34,945 nucleotides of DNA from Hyphomicrobiales bacterium (GTDB lineage Bacteria > Pseudomonadota > Alphaproteobacteria > Rhizobiales > Rhizobiaceae), in NCBI GenBank assembly GCA_021775495.1, contig JAJFHT010000089.1:1-34945 (forward strand), given 5' to 3'. Within the stretch, counting starts at the first letter, position 1. Every line of letters begins with the position of its first letter. The notes below the pieces were generated by a model, which searched no databases, was not told the origin of the DNA, and saw only the letters and a list, made by a program, of their open reading frames with translations. This document shows, one piece after another, positions 25,301 through 34,800 of this stretch. The translations under genes and the position numbers were made by a program.

Positions 25301-26018
25301 GTTGCTCGCCACCATCGATATCGGCGCCCAGTTCTTCGGCCACATGGCGAACATAGCGGGACAGAATCGGGGACAGGTAAGCATCGACCACGGTGGTGTC
25401 ACCGCGTCCGACAAATTTCACCAACGGCGACACCTGGTGGCTGACCGAAATCTGGGAAAAGCCGATCTGGTTGGCCAGGCTTGCCGTCATGATTTCATGC
25501 GCCGGGTGGTTCCAGGCATGCATGAAGACGATTGCGACCGCGTCGATGCCATCATCCAGTGCCTGCTGAAGCTGCGGGCGAACCGGCTCGAGATCAGGCA
25601 CGGTTTCGACATGTCCGTCGGCGTGGACGCGTTCCTCAACCTCGATGACGCGCTCGTAAAGCTGTTCGGGGAGGATGATTTCCTTGGCAAAAATATCCGG
25701 ACGGGCCTGATAGGCGATTTTAAGCGCGTCGCGAAATCCCTTGGTGACAAGCAGCAAGGTGCGATCGCCCTGGCGCTCCAGCAGCGCATTTGTCGCGACC
25801 GTTGTACCCATTTTGACATTGCGGATCTGATCGGACGGGATCGGATCCCCCTTTTTCAGGCCGAGAAGCTCACGGATTCCCTGGATGGCGGCGTCGCGAT
25901 AGGCCTCCGGGTTTTCGGAGAGTAGCTTGTGCGGATGCAATTTTCCGTCAGGCGCCCGGCCGATTATATCGGTGAATGTGCCGCCACGATCGATCCAAAA
26001 ATCCCACTTTGCTTCCAA
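22359..26018 (-). CDS. 5-oxoprolinase / hydantoinase (fused HyuA-HyuB)
   Basis: This is a single polypeptide of about 1219 residues with a hydantoinase A half (DRGGTFTDI at about 10-18, [29 protein letters not shown]) and, from about residue 690, a hydantoinase B half ([40 protein letters not shown]). ATP-dependent 5-oxoprolinases that open pyroglutamate to glutamate have this fused form; other hydantoin-like substrates remain possible. The frame is open back to 26090 but has no ATG. A GGGAGAAA site seven bases before the TTG at 26018 gives the N-terminus [17 protein letters not shown], as in relatives. It is divergent from a MarR-type regulator. Confidence 0.9.
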   Translation of the reverse strand: MEAKWDFWIDRGGTFTDIIGRAPDGKLHPHKLLSENPEAYRDAAIQGIRELLGLKKGDPIPSDQIRNVKMGTTVATNALLERQGDRTLLLVTKGFRDALKIAYQARPDIFAKEIILPEQLYERVIEVEERVHADGHVETVPDLEPVRPQLQQALDDGIDAVAIVFMHAWNHPAHEIMTASLANQIGFSQISVSHQVSPLVKFVGRGDTTVVDAYLSPILSRYVRHVAEELGADIDGGEQRDKDGPRLKFMMSSGGLTAADLFQGKDAILSGPAGGVVGMVETARIAGFEKAIGFDMGGTSTDVAHYDGEYERVFDTEVAGVRIRAPMMRIHTVAAGGGSILHFESGRFQVGPDSAGANPGPACYRRGGPLALTDANVMLGKLQPDLFPAIFGPSQNERLDTEVVRAKFEALAIEAGDGRTAADVASGFVTIAVENMANAIKKISVQRGYDVTEYLLNCFGGAGGQHACQVADSLGMESVLVHPFSGLLSAYGIGLAAVFASRQQAILKPLDDSTLDAIRPVAEHLKKAVFKELFDQGITESDFAWRPILQLRYDGSDTTLPVDFSSFSVEEARAEFEAAHKAQFGFIYDNKPMVIEAISVEGIDMRDDGRDEHDLPLTEGAPKIDETRKIYGEGAWHDAGVYRRDKLKAGHRLNGPAMIVEGHQTIIVDAGWQAEITVKDHVLMRRVERKERLAAVGTDADPVMLEVFNNLFMSIAEQMGVTLQNTAYSVNIKERLDFSCAVFDTDGALVANAPHMPVHLGSMDRSVETIIRLNEGNILPGDVFALNAPYNGGTHLPDITVVTPVFDETTDPSDAPGILFYVASRGHHADVGGSAPGSMTPLATNVDEEGVLIDNFQLVAGGHFREPELIELLTDHPYPVRNVHQNVADLKAQIAANEKGVAELKKMVGHFGLDVVNAYMGHVQDNAAESVRNVLDRLPDSSSYEYPTDTGQVIKVKVTIDRAAREATVDFTGTSPVEQNNFNAPEPVTRAAVLYAFRVMVEGSIPMNAGCLRPIRIVVPDDCMLRPSYPAAVVAGNVETSQHVTNAIFGAMGALANSQGTMNNLTFGNDRHQYYETICSGSPAGQFNNGMGFSGTSGVHVHMTNSRLTDPEILELRFPVLLEDFHIRQGSGGRGKFDAGDGTKRTIRFLEKMECAILSSHRTHPPRGMDGGGDGQPGSTEVLRNDGSVETLGACDQTVIDVGERVVLTTPTAGGFGKP

Positions 26019-26111
26019 AACCGTTTCTCCCGTCGCGATGGACTTGCCGTTTGATTTTGCTACATTGACAAATATAAAATGAAACGTCAATAATTTGTCG
26101 ATAAAATATCA
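26019..26111. promoter_or_regulatory. AT-rich divergent promoter region, 5-oxoprolinase / MarR regulator
   Basis: The region contains an inverted repeat ATTGAC (26064-26069) and GTCAAT (26086-26091) flanking 16 AT-rich bases. A second short symmetric site, GATA-AAA-TATC, lies at about 26100-26110, next to the regulator's ATG. These are plausible sites for the adjacent MarR-type protein, which would then control both itself and the 5-oxoprolinase. Confidence 0.4.
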
Positions 26112-26666
26112 ATGAAATCGGAGATTGAATTGATGGCGGCGAATGTGAATGACCCCTCCGACCCGGTCGGCCCGGTTGTCTCGGCAGCTCATCTGGCGGA
26201 CGGTGCAGTCCCTGCATTGTCAGAACTGGAATTTGCCCTGACTGTCGCCGGTAATGCTTTCCAGCGCTGGATGGTTCACTGCATGACGGCGGCGGGCGTG
26301 CCCGGGCTGACATCCATAGAGGTGCAATTGCTGCATGCGGTCAACCACCGTGACCGGGACAAGACGCAGTCCGACCTGTGCATGATGTTCAACATAGAAG
26401 ACACGCATATCGTGACCTACGCGCTGAAGAAGCTGCAGGCTCAGGATCTGATATCGACGGGACGCCGGGGCAAGGAAAAAACGGTCATCATCACAGTGCA
26501 GGGGCGGGACGCGTGCTCCCGATATCGCGAAATTCGGGAGAAGCTGCTGGCCTCCAGCCTCAAGGCGCTGAATGTCGATCAGTCCGCAATGCGTTCTGTA
26601 GCATCATTGCTGCAGGTTCTCTCCGGCCAATATGATCAGGCGGCCAGGAGCGCCGCCAGCCTTTGA
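26112..26666 (+). CDS. MarR-type winged-helix transcriptional regulator (COG5631-like)
   Basis: This 184-residue protein contains a winged helix-turn-helix of MarR type from about residue 65 to 140: LTSIEVQLLHAVNHRDRDKTQSDLCMMFNIEDTHIVTYALKKLQAQDLI, then the wing GRRGKEKTVIITVQGRDA. It resembles COG5631 regulators, which accompany hydantoinase or oxoprolinase genes (from memory). The ATG at 26112 lacks a strong ribosome binding site; an ATG at 26133 with GGAG ten bases upstream is an alternative. It diverges from the 5-oxoprolinase gene and precedes an aldo/keto reductase by 66 bases. The effector may be 5-oxoproline or a related lactam (inference). Confidence 0.8.
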   Translation: MKSEIELMAANVNDPSDPVGPVVSAAHLADGAVPALSELEFALTVAGNAFQRWMVHCMTAAGVPGLTSIEVQLLHAVNHRDRDKTQSDLCMMFNIEDTHIVTYALKKLQAQDLISTGRRGKEKTVIITVQGRDACSRYREIREKLLASSLKALNVDQSAMRSVASLLQVLSGQYDQAARSAASL

Positions 26667-26732
26667 CAAATCGATCGCAAAGCGGGTAGCCGTCATCACC
26701 GATCAACAGAGTTTCAGTGGAGTTCCGCAAAA

Positions 26733-27716
26733 ATGGAATATGTCAGACTGGGAAAGACCGGACTGAAAGTATCGCGCCTTTGCCTCGGGTGCATGAGTTT
26801 TGGCAAACCGGGCTGGAGCGTGCATCCTTGGGTGCTCGACCGGGACCAGTCGATGCCGTTTTTCAAACGGGCGCAGGAGTCCGGGATCAATTTTCTCGAC
26901 ACGGCCGATTTTTATTCTCAAGGCGTCAGTGAGGAAATCACCGGCGAGGCGGTGCGCACATATTTTCGCCGTGACGAAACCGTTGTCGCCACCAAGCTCG
27001 GGTTGCCGATGGGCGAGGGCCCGAATCTTGCCGGCCTGTCGCGCAAGCACATTGTCGAGGCGGTCGATGCGTCCCTGAAGCGCCTCGGGCTTGATCATAT
27101 CGATCTGCTCTACATTCACCGGCTCGATCCAAATACCGAGATGGAGGAAATCGTGATGGGGCTGGATCACGTCGTCAGGCAGGGCAAGGTCACCTATCTC
27201 GGCGCGTCCTCGATGTGGACATGGCAGTTTGCCAAAATGCGGGCGCTGCAAAAGCAGAACGGGCTGGCTGAATTCGTTGCAATGCAGAACTTCTACAATC
27301 TTGCCTATCGCGAGGAAGAACGCGAGATGAACCCGTACTGCGCTTCGGAAGGGGTGGGACTGGTTCCCTGGTCACCGATCGCCCGCGGCTTTCTGGCAGG
27401 CAATCGGCCAAAGGACGGCAAAGCCACCGAGCGCGCCAAAACCGACAAGATGGCACTGGGTTATTTCGGATCCCGGCAGGACTACGCCATTCTTGAAAAG
27501 GTCAAACGCGCCGCCACGAAGTTTGGTGTTTCATCTGCTCAGATCGCCTATGCATGGGTTTTGTCAAAACCATCGGTCACCGCTCCCATCGTTGGGACAA
27601 CCAAGATCGAACAGCTCAACGAGGCAATCGCGGCGCTTGACGTCGATCTGGACGCGCGCACGATCAAATCGCTTGAGGCACCCTACAGCGCAAGGGATGT
27701 GATGGGGCACGAATAG
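26733..27716 (+). CDS. Aldo/keto reductase
   Basis: This 327-residue TIM-barrel NAD(P)H oxidoreductase has the catalytic tetrad Asp56, Tyr61 (DTADFYSQG), Lys88 (ATKLG) and His129 (LYIHRLD). The cofactor-binding motifs PWSPIARGFLAG and the C-terminal PIVGTTKIEQLNEAI are present. The N-terminus YVRLGKTGLKVSRLCLGCMSFG places it with YajO/Tas-type and YhdN-like reductases. It follows the MarR-type gene on the same strand, possibly as a second gene of that unit. The physiological carbonyl substrate is not evident. Confidence 0.92.
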   Translation: MEYVRLGKTGLKVSRLCLGCMSFGKPGWSVHPWVLDRDQSMPFFKRAQESGINFLDTADFYSQGVSEEITGEAVRTYFRRDETVVATKLGLPMGEGPNLAGLSRKHIVEAVDASLKRLGLDHIDLLYIHRLDPNTEMEEIVMGLDHVVRQGKVTYLGASSMWTWQFAKMRALQKQNGLAEFVAMQNFYNLAYREEEREMNPYCASEGVGLVPWSPIARGFLAGNRPKDGKATERAKTDKMALGYFGSRQDYAILEKVKRAATKFGVSSAQIAYAWVLSKPSVTAPIVGTTKIEQLNEAIAALDVDLDARTIKSLEAPYSARDVMGHE

Positions 27717-28232
27717 TATATCGGTTGTGGTCTAAATCTATCGATTGACCACAACGGATACTCCAGGACGCTGTCTCGTAGACAGCTAGCCACCGTTTGA
27801 TAGCTGTGAGCGTAACGAGAGCAAGTTTGGATCCGGCAAATCAGCCGCCATTCGGCGTCGTTGAGGGAGTGTCGCCCATTCCTGGTTCCTTCTTGGAGCT
27901 TGGATCACACCTGAATGTCCACTTTGTCTCTAGAAATAGTGCACCGACTTCTGCAGTCGGGGCGACCGCGGGACTTCACAGCATGGCCCTTCGTCAACAA
28001 ATGCTTTGACGATACAGGGTTACGGGCGGATTTCGAATAAAACGCAGCGAATATATCCTAGTCGACCTCCGAGAAAGGGAGTGCCGAAGGCAATCCCCAC
28101 ATCGTCGACGTTGACAGGTGCTGTTCAAACAACTCTGATGTTTCGAAAATCAATAAATCTACGTGTGGGCGTCCTTTGGAAAATGAGAGTTCTCAGCGTC
28201 AGGAACGCGATCTGGAAAATTGGTCTGCACCG
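27717..28232. other. 516-bp intergenic region with three hairpins
   Basis: Directly after the aldo/keto reductase, TCGGTTGTGGTC (27721-27732) pairs with GACCACAACGGA (27747-27758), giving twelve positions with one mismatch. Next, CTGTCT (27771-27776) pairs with AGACAG (27780-27785), and CCGACT (27944-27949) with AGTCGG (27955-27960). None is followed by a T-run, so the first may be a weak terminator or an RNA structure. A 70-codon frame at 27797-28009 has no ribosome binding site and is not convincing. The rest should contain the promoter of the LuxR-type gene. Confidence 0.5.
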
Positions 28233-29987
28233 ATGACTGAAACATCCACGACTGAGTCTTCAATCGACGATGTTCTGGGTGTGATTTACGATGTTGCATT
28301 GGACCCCATGCGCTATGAAGAACTGTGCGTATCCTGGGAGGCTGTGCTTTGGCCGCAGATACAGCAGGGCGCCAATACAAGTTTGGAATCAAGAGTTGTT
28401 TCCCATTTCACGCGGGCTGAAGATGTCCTTGATCTGATCGAATCGCACCCGAGCGATGCCGGTTTACCCGAAATTGCAGGGTTCCTGGAGGGCGTCGGAT
28501 CAGCCGCAGCACTGGTCATTGATCACGATCTGCTGGTTGCTGCGATCAATTCCGCAGGTGTCAGGTTGTTGTCGGCCGAGGTCGGATCCAAAGTGTCTAA
28601 CCTGCCCATCCTTGAAGACGACGTTGGCTCGTTCTTGAAACATGTTCAAGGGATGCTCAAACGGTCAGACGGGGCCGATTCAATCATCCGTGTAAGACGT
28701 CAAAAAAGTGAGCACTTGATCGTGTTTCACCTGCGCGCGTTGCGCACCCAATCCGGGCAACGCTGTGTCGCTGCGATAACGTCAGATCTGCACTGGCCGC
28801 AATCTTTTCAAGCAACGCTAAGGAATGCTTTTTCGCTGTCCAAAGCCGAAAGCGACATTGTTCGCATGATCGTGGATTGCAATAGCGTCAATGGCATTGC
28901 GACCCAGCGCGGACGTTCTATCGGTACAGTCCGCAACCAAATAAAGAGCATCCTCGCCAAAACGGGTTCCCGCAGTCAGATCGAACTTGTGCGCCTTGTC
29001 ATGTCAGTGATGGAGGTGGCAACCAACAATGATGAGCCGCATCCGGGCGAAACGCGAACCATGATTGCTTCAGGTAGCGGTCTGCCACCGGCGCAACAGT
29101 GTTTTGTTACCGGTGCGGATGGGCGCAAGCTCGAATATTTGATCCTGGGCGATCGGGAAGGCGCGCCGGTCTACTATTTGCAAACCGAGTTGGGGCTGTC
29201 CCGGCTGCCCGCGTTCATTGAAGAAGACGCCTGTCGCCGTGGGATCCGGGTTATTTCTCCGATCCGGGCCGGGTTTGGCCAATCCGATCCTGTGCCAAAA
29301 GGCGGCAATTTCGGCGAGCAGGTTGCCCGGGACCTCTTGACGATAATGGACGAGGAAGGAATTTCCGCGCTGCCGGTCATCACTATGGCGGCTGACAATG
29401 CCTTTCCCGCCCGCATGCATATTCTCCGCCCGGGTTCCGTATCCGCCATTATCGCGACAAGCGGTTGTTTTCCCATCATCAATGATGAGCAAGCCGCCAG
29501 GCAACAACGGATGCATAGGCTGATGCATTCGACGGCCCGCTATTTCCCCAAGCTGCTTCCATTTGTGGCCAAAGCCAGTTTCAAAGCCGTTCGAAAGATG
29601 GGGAAGAAGTGGATGGTCGAAAGGCTGTTTGCCAATTCTCCTGCTGATCTTGCCGTTTTTGAGAATCCTGACGTGCAGGCCGCTGTTCTTGAGGGAAGTA
29701 ACGTGGCTCTGTCCGACACTCATAGCTCACACGAGGCTTTTATCCTGCAGTGCTTATCATACCACGGTTCCGATCAGCTTTCGTTGCTTCCAAGTGTTGA
29801 AAACCAAGTCCCACTTCATTCACTCAATGGTCTCAAAGACCCGGCGATGCATGCCGACACACTGGCTGAAAACCAGCGCCGGTACCCCTGGATCCAATTT
29901 CATATTTATCCCGATGCCGGTCAGTGGCTCTTGTTCCAATACCCTGATGATGTTTTCGACCTGGCTGAACGATATGTCGCTCGCTGA
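28233..29987 (+). CDS. LuxR-type regulator fused to a degenerate alpha/beta-hydrolase domain
   Basis: The 584-residue protein has an N-terminal PAS-like region (about 85-185), a LuxR/GerE helix-turn-helix at about 199-262 (LSKAESDIVRMIVDCNSVN, GTVRNQIKSILAKTGSRSQIELV), and a C-terminal alpha/beta-hydrolase fold from about 290 to the end. In the hydrolase part the nucleophile elbow reads TMAADNA (384-390) instead of GxSxG, and the final catalytic histidine position reads PDAGQW (Gln564), while an acidic residue (GLKDP) is kept. It therefore looks like a pseudo-enzyme that could bind a small ligand. The start is uncertain; ATG 28233 is the first in-frame ATG (the frame is open from a TTG at 28176). 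It converges on the phosphorelay operon, 36 bases away. Confidence 0.82.
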   Translation: MTETSTTESSIDDVLGVIYDVALDPMRYEELCVSWEAVLWPQIQQGANTSLESRVVSHFTRAEDVLDLIESHPSDAGLPEIAGFLEGVGSAAALVIDHDLLVAAINSAGVRLLSAEVGSKVSNLPILEDDVGSFLKHVQGMLKRSDGADSIIRVRRQKSEHLIVFHLRALRTQSGQRCVAAITSDLHWPQSFQATLRNAFSLSKAESDIVRMIVDCNSVNGIATQRGRSIGTVRNQIKSILAKTGSRSQIELVRLVMSVMEVATNNDEPHPGETRTMIASGSGLPPAQQCFVTGADGRKLEYLILGDREGAPVYYLQTELGLSRLPAFIEEDACRRGIRVISPIRAGFGQSDPVPKGGNFGEQVARDLLTIMDEEGISALPVITMAADNAFPARMHILRPGSVSAIIATSGCFPIINDEQAARQQRMHRLMHSTARYFPKLLPFVAKASFKAVRKMGKKWMVERLFANSPADLAVFENPDVQAAVLEGSNVALSDTHSSHEAFILQCLSYHGSDQLSLLPSVENQVPLHSLNGLKDPAMHADTLAENQRRYPWIQFHIYPDAGQWLLFQYPDDVFDLAERYVAR

Positions 29988-30023
29988 CAGGCCGATCTCT
30001 TTTTGGGCGGCAACGAGAATTAC

Positions 30024-31535
30024 CTATGAGCGCGCAAAATCACGCTTGATCGTAATTGGCTGGTCTGACGTTTTGGACTCCACCAGATACATGCCAATCA
30101 GTACAAGAATGATGGCAACCCATGCTAGGGCGGTCAATGTTTCGCCAAGCAACAACATGCCCCAAACAATGCCGGACAAGGCCTGAACATACGCAGTTTG
30201 ACTGGCAAAAACTGGACCTGAAAATTTTAGGAGGTACAGGAAGCTGACGTTCGCTGCGATTGAAATCACCGTCAACGCCAAAACAATCGGACCCAGTGGG
30301 GACAATATCTCTGACAGAGGAATAAAGCTGCCGGTGACCGCGGCTAACGGTACGGCGAATGCTGCAGAGAAAACAAACATCAGACCGATGCTGGTCAGTG
30401 GATCGATATGTTGAGGCCGCTTGCTCGACAGCGCCAATGTTTCGATTGCATACAAGATCGGAGCGACGAGTGCTGCGAAGAGCCAGAAATTCTGATCCGA
30501 AATTCCGTGCTCGAATCTTTGATAGAGCGCCACCCCTATCCCTGTAAGACCAGCCATCAATCCCAGGATGCGACGGACCGATGCGTTTTCCATTCCGGTA
30601 CCCGCGGCAAAAATGAAAACCACAAGGCTCTCCAATGCCAGCATCAACGTCAAAAACGTCGCTTCGACATGTTCGGCCAAAATGAAGATTGTTAGATGTT
30701 GTACTATGCCGACGAGAAATGCCCAGGCAACAAAAAAGCCTATGTCGCCGCGCGACAGCCGAGGAAAACTTCGGCTTACCAGAACAAACAACAGAAAAAT
30801 GGCAGCAGCGATGACATCGACCAGGGCAGCCAGCCCAAGAGGATTGGAACCCCAACTGAATGCCATTCGCGACAATGCCGGCATTACTCCAATCAGTGTA
30901 CCGTTGATCAACAGAATCAAGCCGGCCTGCAGTGTTTGGATCCTCCGAAGCAGTTTGATTTCGCGCGCATGAATCTCGCGAGCCATGCCCAGGATTACCG
31001 ATGCGAGCCGGCCGATTGGGTCGCCAATGGTGGCCTCTTCTCGCAGGTTCAAACTGTTGTCATCGAACCGTCCGGCTTCGATGATTTCAGCGGCGTTGGT
31101 GAGCACTGCAACACGCCTGAAATATGTCAACTCCTGGTCGCGAAATTTCTTTTTTCGAAGGCATGCGCCGAGCCTTGCATTCAGGATTGCCGGGTCAAAT
31201 TTCTTGGGCAGGAAATCCTCCGCACCCAACTCAATCGCACGTGTAACGGCATCGGTGTCATCTTCCAGATCCGAGATGACGATTACCGGCAGATCGCGTA
31301 GAGCGGGCTCCGACTTGAGTTGATTGAGTACCTGGAAGCCATCCATTTCAGGCATCAGGAGATCCAGCAAAACCGTATCGAAATCTCCTTCGCGCGCGGC
31401 TTTCAGGCCATGTGCGCCGTCAATTGCAACCTCGGCGTCATGGCCAAGGTTTTCGACAGCCATGCGCAGTTTCTTTCTATTGATCAAATTGTCATCGACG
31501 ATCAGGATGCGTGCTTTGCGATCCTCAAACATCAT
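30024..31535 (-). CDS. Receiver-HAMP-EamA fusion: response-regulator-linked DMT transporter
   Basis: This 503-residue protein joins a CheY-like receiver to a permease. Residues 9-127 are a receiver with acidic pocket Asp14/Asp15, phospho-acceptor Asp58 (VLLDLLMPEMDG), Ser88 and Lys111. Residues about 139-193 resemble a HAMP domain (LTNAAEIIEAG, then GDPIGRLASVILGMAREI). From 203 on there are ten hydrophobic helices forming two EamA repeats, the second ending in the typical SGPVFASQTAYVQALSGIVWGMLLLGE. The frame is open from 31583, but ATGs at 31535/31532 start just before the first receiver strand and overlap the HPt stop by 8-11 bases, indicating translational coupling. Phosphorylation from the neighbouring kinase/HPt probably controls transport; the substrate is unknown. 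Confidence 0.85.
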   Translation of the reverse strand: MMFEDRKARILIVDDNLINRKKLRMAVENLGHDAEVAIDGAHGLKAAREGDFDTVLLDLLMPEMDGFQVLNQLKSEPALRDLPVIVISDLEDDTDAVTRAIELGAEDFLPKKFDPAILNARLGACLRKKKFRDQELTYFRRVAVLTNAAEIIEAGRFDDNSLNLREEATIGDPIGRLASVILGMAREIHAREIKLLRRIQTLQAGLILLINGTLIGVMPALSRMAFSWGSNPLGLAALVDVIAAAIFLLFVLVSRSFPRLSRGDIGFFVAWAFLVGIVQHLTIFILAEHVEATFLTLMLALESLVVFIFAAGTGMENASVRRILGLMAGLTGIGVALYQRFEHGISDQNFWLFAALVAPILYAIETLALSSKRPQHIDPLTSIGLMFVFSAAFAVPLAAVTGSFIPLSEILSPLGPIVLALTVISIAANVSFLYLLKFSGPVFASQTAYVQALSGIVWGMLLLGETLTALAWVAIILVLIGMYLVESKTSDQPITIKRDFARS

Positions 31536-31884
31536 TGGGATCCAGTTTTGAAAGCGTTTCATGAACGGCAATGGCTTCTTCATGAATAGCGTTCAATTGG
31601 TCGCCCAATCCGGTTGGGGCACCCACCTTGCATTGCAGTTCCAGTTCCGCGCAAAGATCACCCAACCGAAGTGCGCCAAGATCCCTGGAGTTGGATTTGC
31701 AACTGTGGGAGGTTATGCGCAGGGCTATCCAGTCACAAGCAATCGACTGTGCTTCCATACGTTCAACCTGCCTAGGCAAAGTTGAAACAAAATCATGGAT
31801 CAGTTCGGTCAGATCTTCAGTATCACCTCCAATTACAGCCTTGAGCTGACGGATTGTCGCCACATCTATGATGGCTCGTGCCAT
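31525..31884 (-). CDS. Stand-alone histidine phosphotransfer (HPt) protein
   Basis: This 119-residue helical protein carries the HPt motif SHSCKSNSRDLGALRLGDLCAELE, in which His60 is followed by the conserved lysine and, at the expected distance, LGA-x-x-L. HPt proteins shuttle phosphate between a hybrid kinase receiver and a final receiver. GGAGAGG five bases before the ATG at 31884 sets the start and removes a poorly conserved N-terminal stretch. The start lies inside the end of the kinase gene (19-base overlap) and its stop lies inside the start of the transporter fusion, so all three are one operon. Confidence 0.87.
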   Translation of the reverse strand: MARAIIDVATIRQLKAVIGGDTEDLTELIHDFVSTLPRQVERMEAQSIACDWIALRITSHSCKSNSRDLGALRLGDLCAELELQCKVGAPTGLGDQLNAIHEEAIAVHETLSKLDPNDV

Positions 31885-34800
31885 GATGCCTCTCCGATTA
31901 CAGTGGTTGTGCGCGATGCTCGCTTGATTTTTTGGTGACGCTGCGCGCGGTTCAGGCATTCGAGCAGATGTTCGATTACGATCGGCTTGCTGAGATAGTC
32001 ATCCATGCCGGCGCGCAAATAGCTTTCCCGGTCAGACACCATCGCGTTCGCAGTCAGGGCGACAATGTAGGGTTGTTGCGGTTCGGGGAGTTGCCGACGC
32101 AGCGCGGCCGTGGCTGCCAGGCCATCCATGCCTGGCATTTCGATATCCATGAAAACCGTATCAAATGCCTGTTCCAGACATCTTGAAATCGCCGTTTCGC
32201 CGCTGCTGACGACGACCGGATCGATTCCCAGTCGCTTGAGGATTTTGGATCCGATTTTCCGGTTGATTGCATTGTCGTCCACCAGCAACACATCCATCTC
32301 GGCATTGAATATGCCCCAATCCGGTACCGGCAGTTCTCGATTGTCTTGAGAAAGATCGACCTCTGGTCGCATCGCTTTGGCCAAAGTCGTCAGCATCTGC
32401 AACGTCTTGGCGGGCTTCATCAATTGCCCGGCAAACCGCGCCGCATCAAAGCGTGCCCGCATCTGGCTGTCGAGCAACGAAATCGAACTGTAAAGTATCA
32501 TCGGCGGCGCATCAGCTCCGAGCATTTCACGCACGCCGAAAGCCAGATCCAAACCGGTTTTGCCCGGCATTTTGTAATCCATAACAATGGCATCGAATTC
32601 GAAACCATCTCGCAGCAACTGCAAGGCCTTTTCCGGATCGCTGGCCAATTCGGGTTGTATGTCCCAGCCCAACAGCCGTTCGCCCGCGATTGTCAGATTG
32701 GTCGGGTTGTCGTCAACAACGAGTATGCGACGGTCTTTCACAAGAGCCAGCATGTCCGACACGTTTCTGGTCACCGGAATCTCTGTTTCGACAAACGGTA
32801 AAAGAACGGAAAAAGTGGTTCCGACATCCGGCGTGCTTTCAACAGTGATTTTGCCACCCATCAATTCAAGCAGCCGCTGCGTGATCACCAGCCCCAACCC
32901 TGTTCCGCCAAACCGGCGGGACGTTGACGCATCAACCTGACTGAACGATTTGAACAACCGGTCCATTCGATCGGCAGGAATACCGATTCCGGTGTCGCGG
33001 ACGTTGATCAGGAGCTTCGGCTCATCATTGGTCGGTTTCACCACATCCACGGAAAGAACAACCTCTCCTTCGTCAGTGAATTTGATGGCGTTGTTCAGAA
33101 GGTTCAGCAGAATCTGTTTCAGCCGAATGCTGTCGCCGAGAATGGCACGAGGCACGCTATGCGATACACCACAGGCGAATTCGATTCCCTTTTCGCTGGC
33201 CTTGGACGCCAAAAGCTCGGCAGCGCTTTCAATAGTTTCGGTCAGATCGATTGGCACCCGCTCAAGATCCATGGCGCCAGCTTCAACCTTGGAAAAATCC
33301 AGAATGTCGTTGATGATTGTAAGGAGCGTTTCTGCCGCCTGATTGATCGTTGTGGCAAAATCGCGCTGCTCGTAGTCCAGTTGCGTACCGCTGAGCAAAG
33401 CCGACATCCCCATGATGCCATTCAATGGTGTGCGGATTTCATGGCTCATGGAAGCAAGGAATGTGCTTTTGGCCTCATTGGCAGCCTCGGCCTCGTCCTT
33501 TGCCTGGCCGAGCTCTTGGGAGATCCGCTTGACTTCAGTAATGTCGGACAGGACGACAACCGTGCCGACCTGATCGGCACGACGAACCGTCACTTGGGCC
33601 CATTGATCGGTATCGAATTGTTCATTGAACGTATCGGCGCCTGATCGAACCCGCTTAACATGATCGCGAGACCAGGCTGCCGGATCGTCCATGGCCGATG
33701 CAAAACGCCCGGAATTCGCCGCCGATTTGACAATCTGCTTGAGTGGCAAACCTTCTGGTGCGGCAGAAGAAGAATCCCCCAGCATGATTTCGAGATAGCG
33801 CGTGTTGCAGATAAGCAGCTTGTTGTCCTCGTCAAACAACGCAAATCCTTGCGACAAACTGCCAATGGCTTCTTGCAGGCGCTGGCGAGCGGTTTGGATT
33901 TCAACGAGATTTGACTTTTGCACCTCAACAGCTGTGTCGCGGAAGACCAATAGAGCTCTGGCCATGTGACCGATTTCGTCGTTGTTTCCGGGATCCGGCA
34001 ATTCTTGATCGAGATTGCCGGCCGCGATCGACAGCATGCTGCGAGACAAATCCAGGAGCCGTCCGATCAGGTTGCGACTGACATAGAGCCAACCAATCAG
34101 GACCGAGCACAGCAGGCTCGTGACCACCATGGCCTGCAACACTGTGGTATTGACCTGCTTGACCGCTCCAGCGTCGGTTTTGGCTATGTCGATTTTTAAC
34201 CTCGCTGCCTCAACCAGCGTACCGACGGACGCAATGAGATCATTTGCCAACCGTGCATTATATTCCAGACTGAGCCTGCTACTCTCGATGAGTTCCAACT
34301 CAGCCCTTCGCAAATCCGCCAGGTTATGTTTGCCTTCTCCGGCAGATTTCAGGGTCGAAACCTGTCGCAAAAGTCGGGCTCTAGAGCGATCTGGTGCTGT
34401 GTCTGCAGCTACTGCGACGTCATCAACTGCGCGGGCGACACCGAATGCCAGTATTCCCACTTCTTCGATGCTGCCAGCTTCGGTTAGCGATTGCAGCTCA
34501 ACCGTCAAGTTGCCCAATTTGGTGAGCAGTTCCAGCTGCGGAAGCAGGTCGATGATGTCTTTCGCCAATTGAGCTTCGGGTTCGGAAAACCGCTCCTTCT
34601 CCGCCGCTCCACCGGCGGTCCATTCTGCCAGATGTCCGCCGAGCACCCGTTCAGCCGGTTGGGCCAACCGGATCGAGACTTCGGCGGCCTTTAACATTCG
34701 TGCGCTCAGTTCCTCGCGATCGCGGGTCGCTTCCAAACGCTTCTTGACGACGCCGTCCAGGCGAAGAAGGCTTGAATAAAACGCCTCAACCAAGGTGCGG

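Noticed and set aside
24870-25925. Long plus-strand open frame (351 codons) inside the 5-oxoprolinase gene
   Set aside because: It is antisense to well-conserved hydantoinase A motifs, has no ribosome binding site, and shows the His/Gly/Arg-rich composition usual for antisense frames in GC-rich genes.
27797-28009. 70-codon plus-strand frame in the gene-free stretch
   Set aside because: No ribosome binding site, no recognisable domain, and it crosses the third hairpin.
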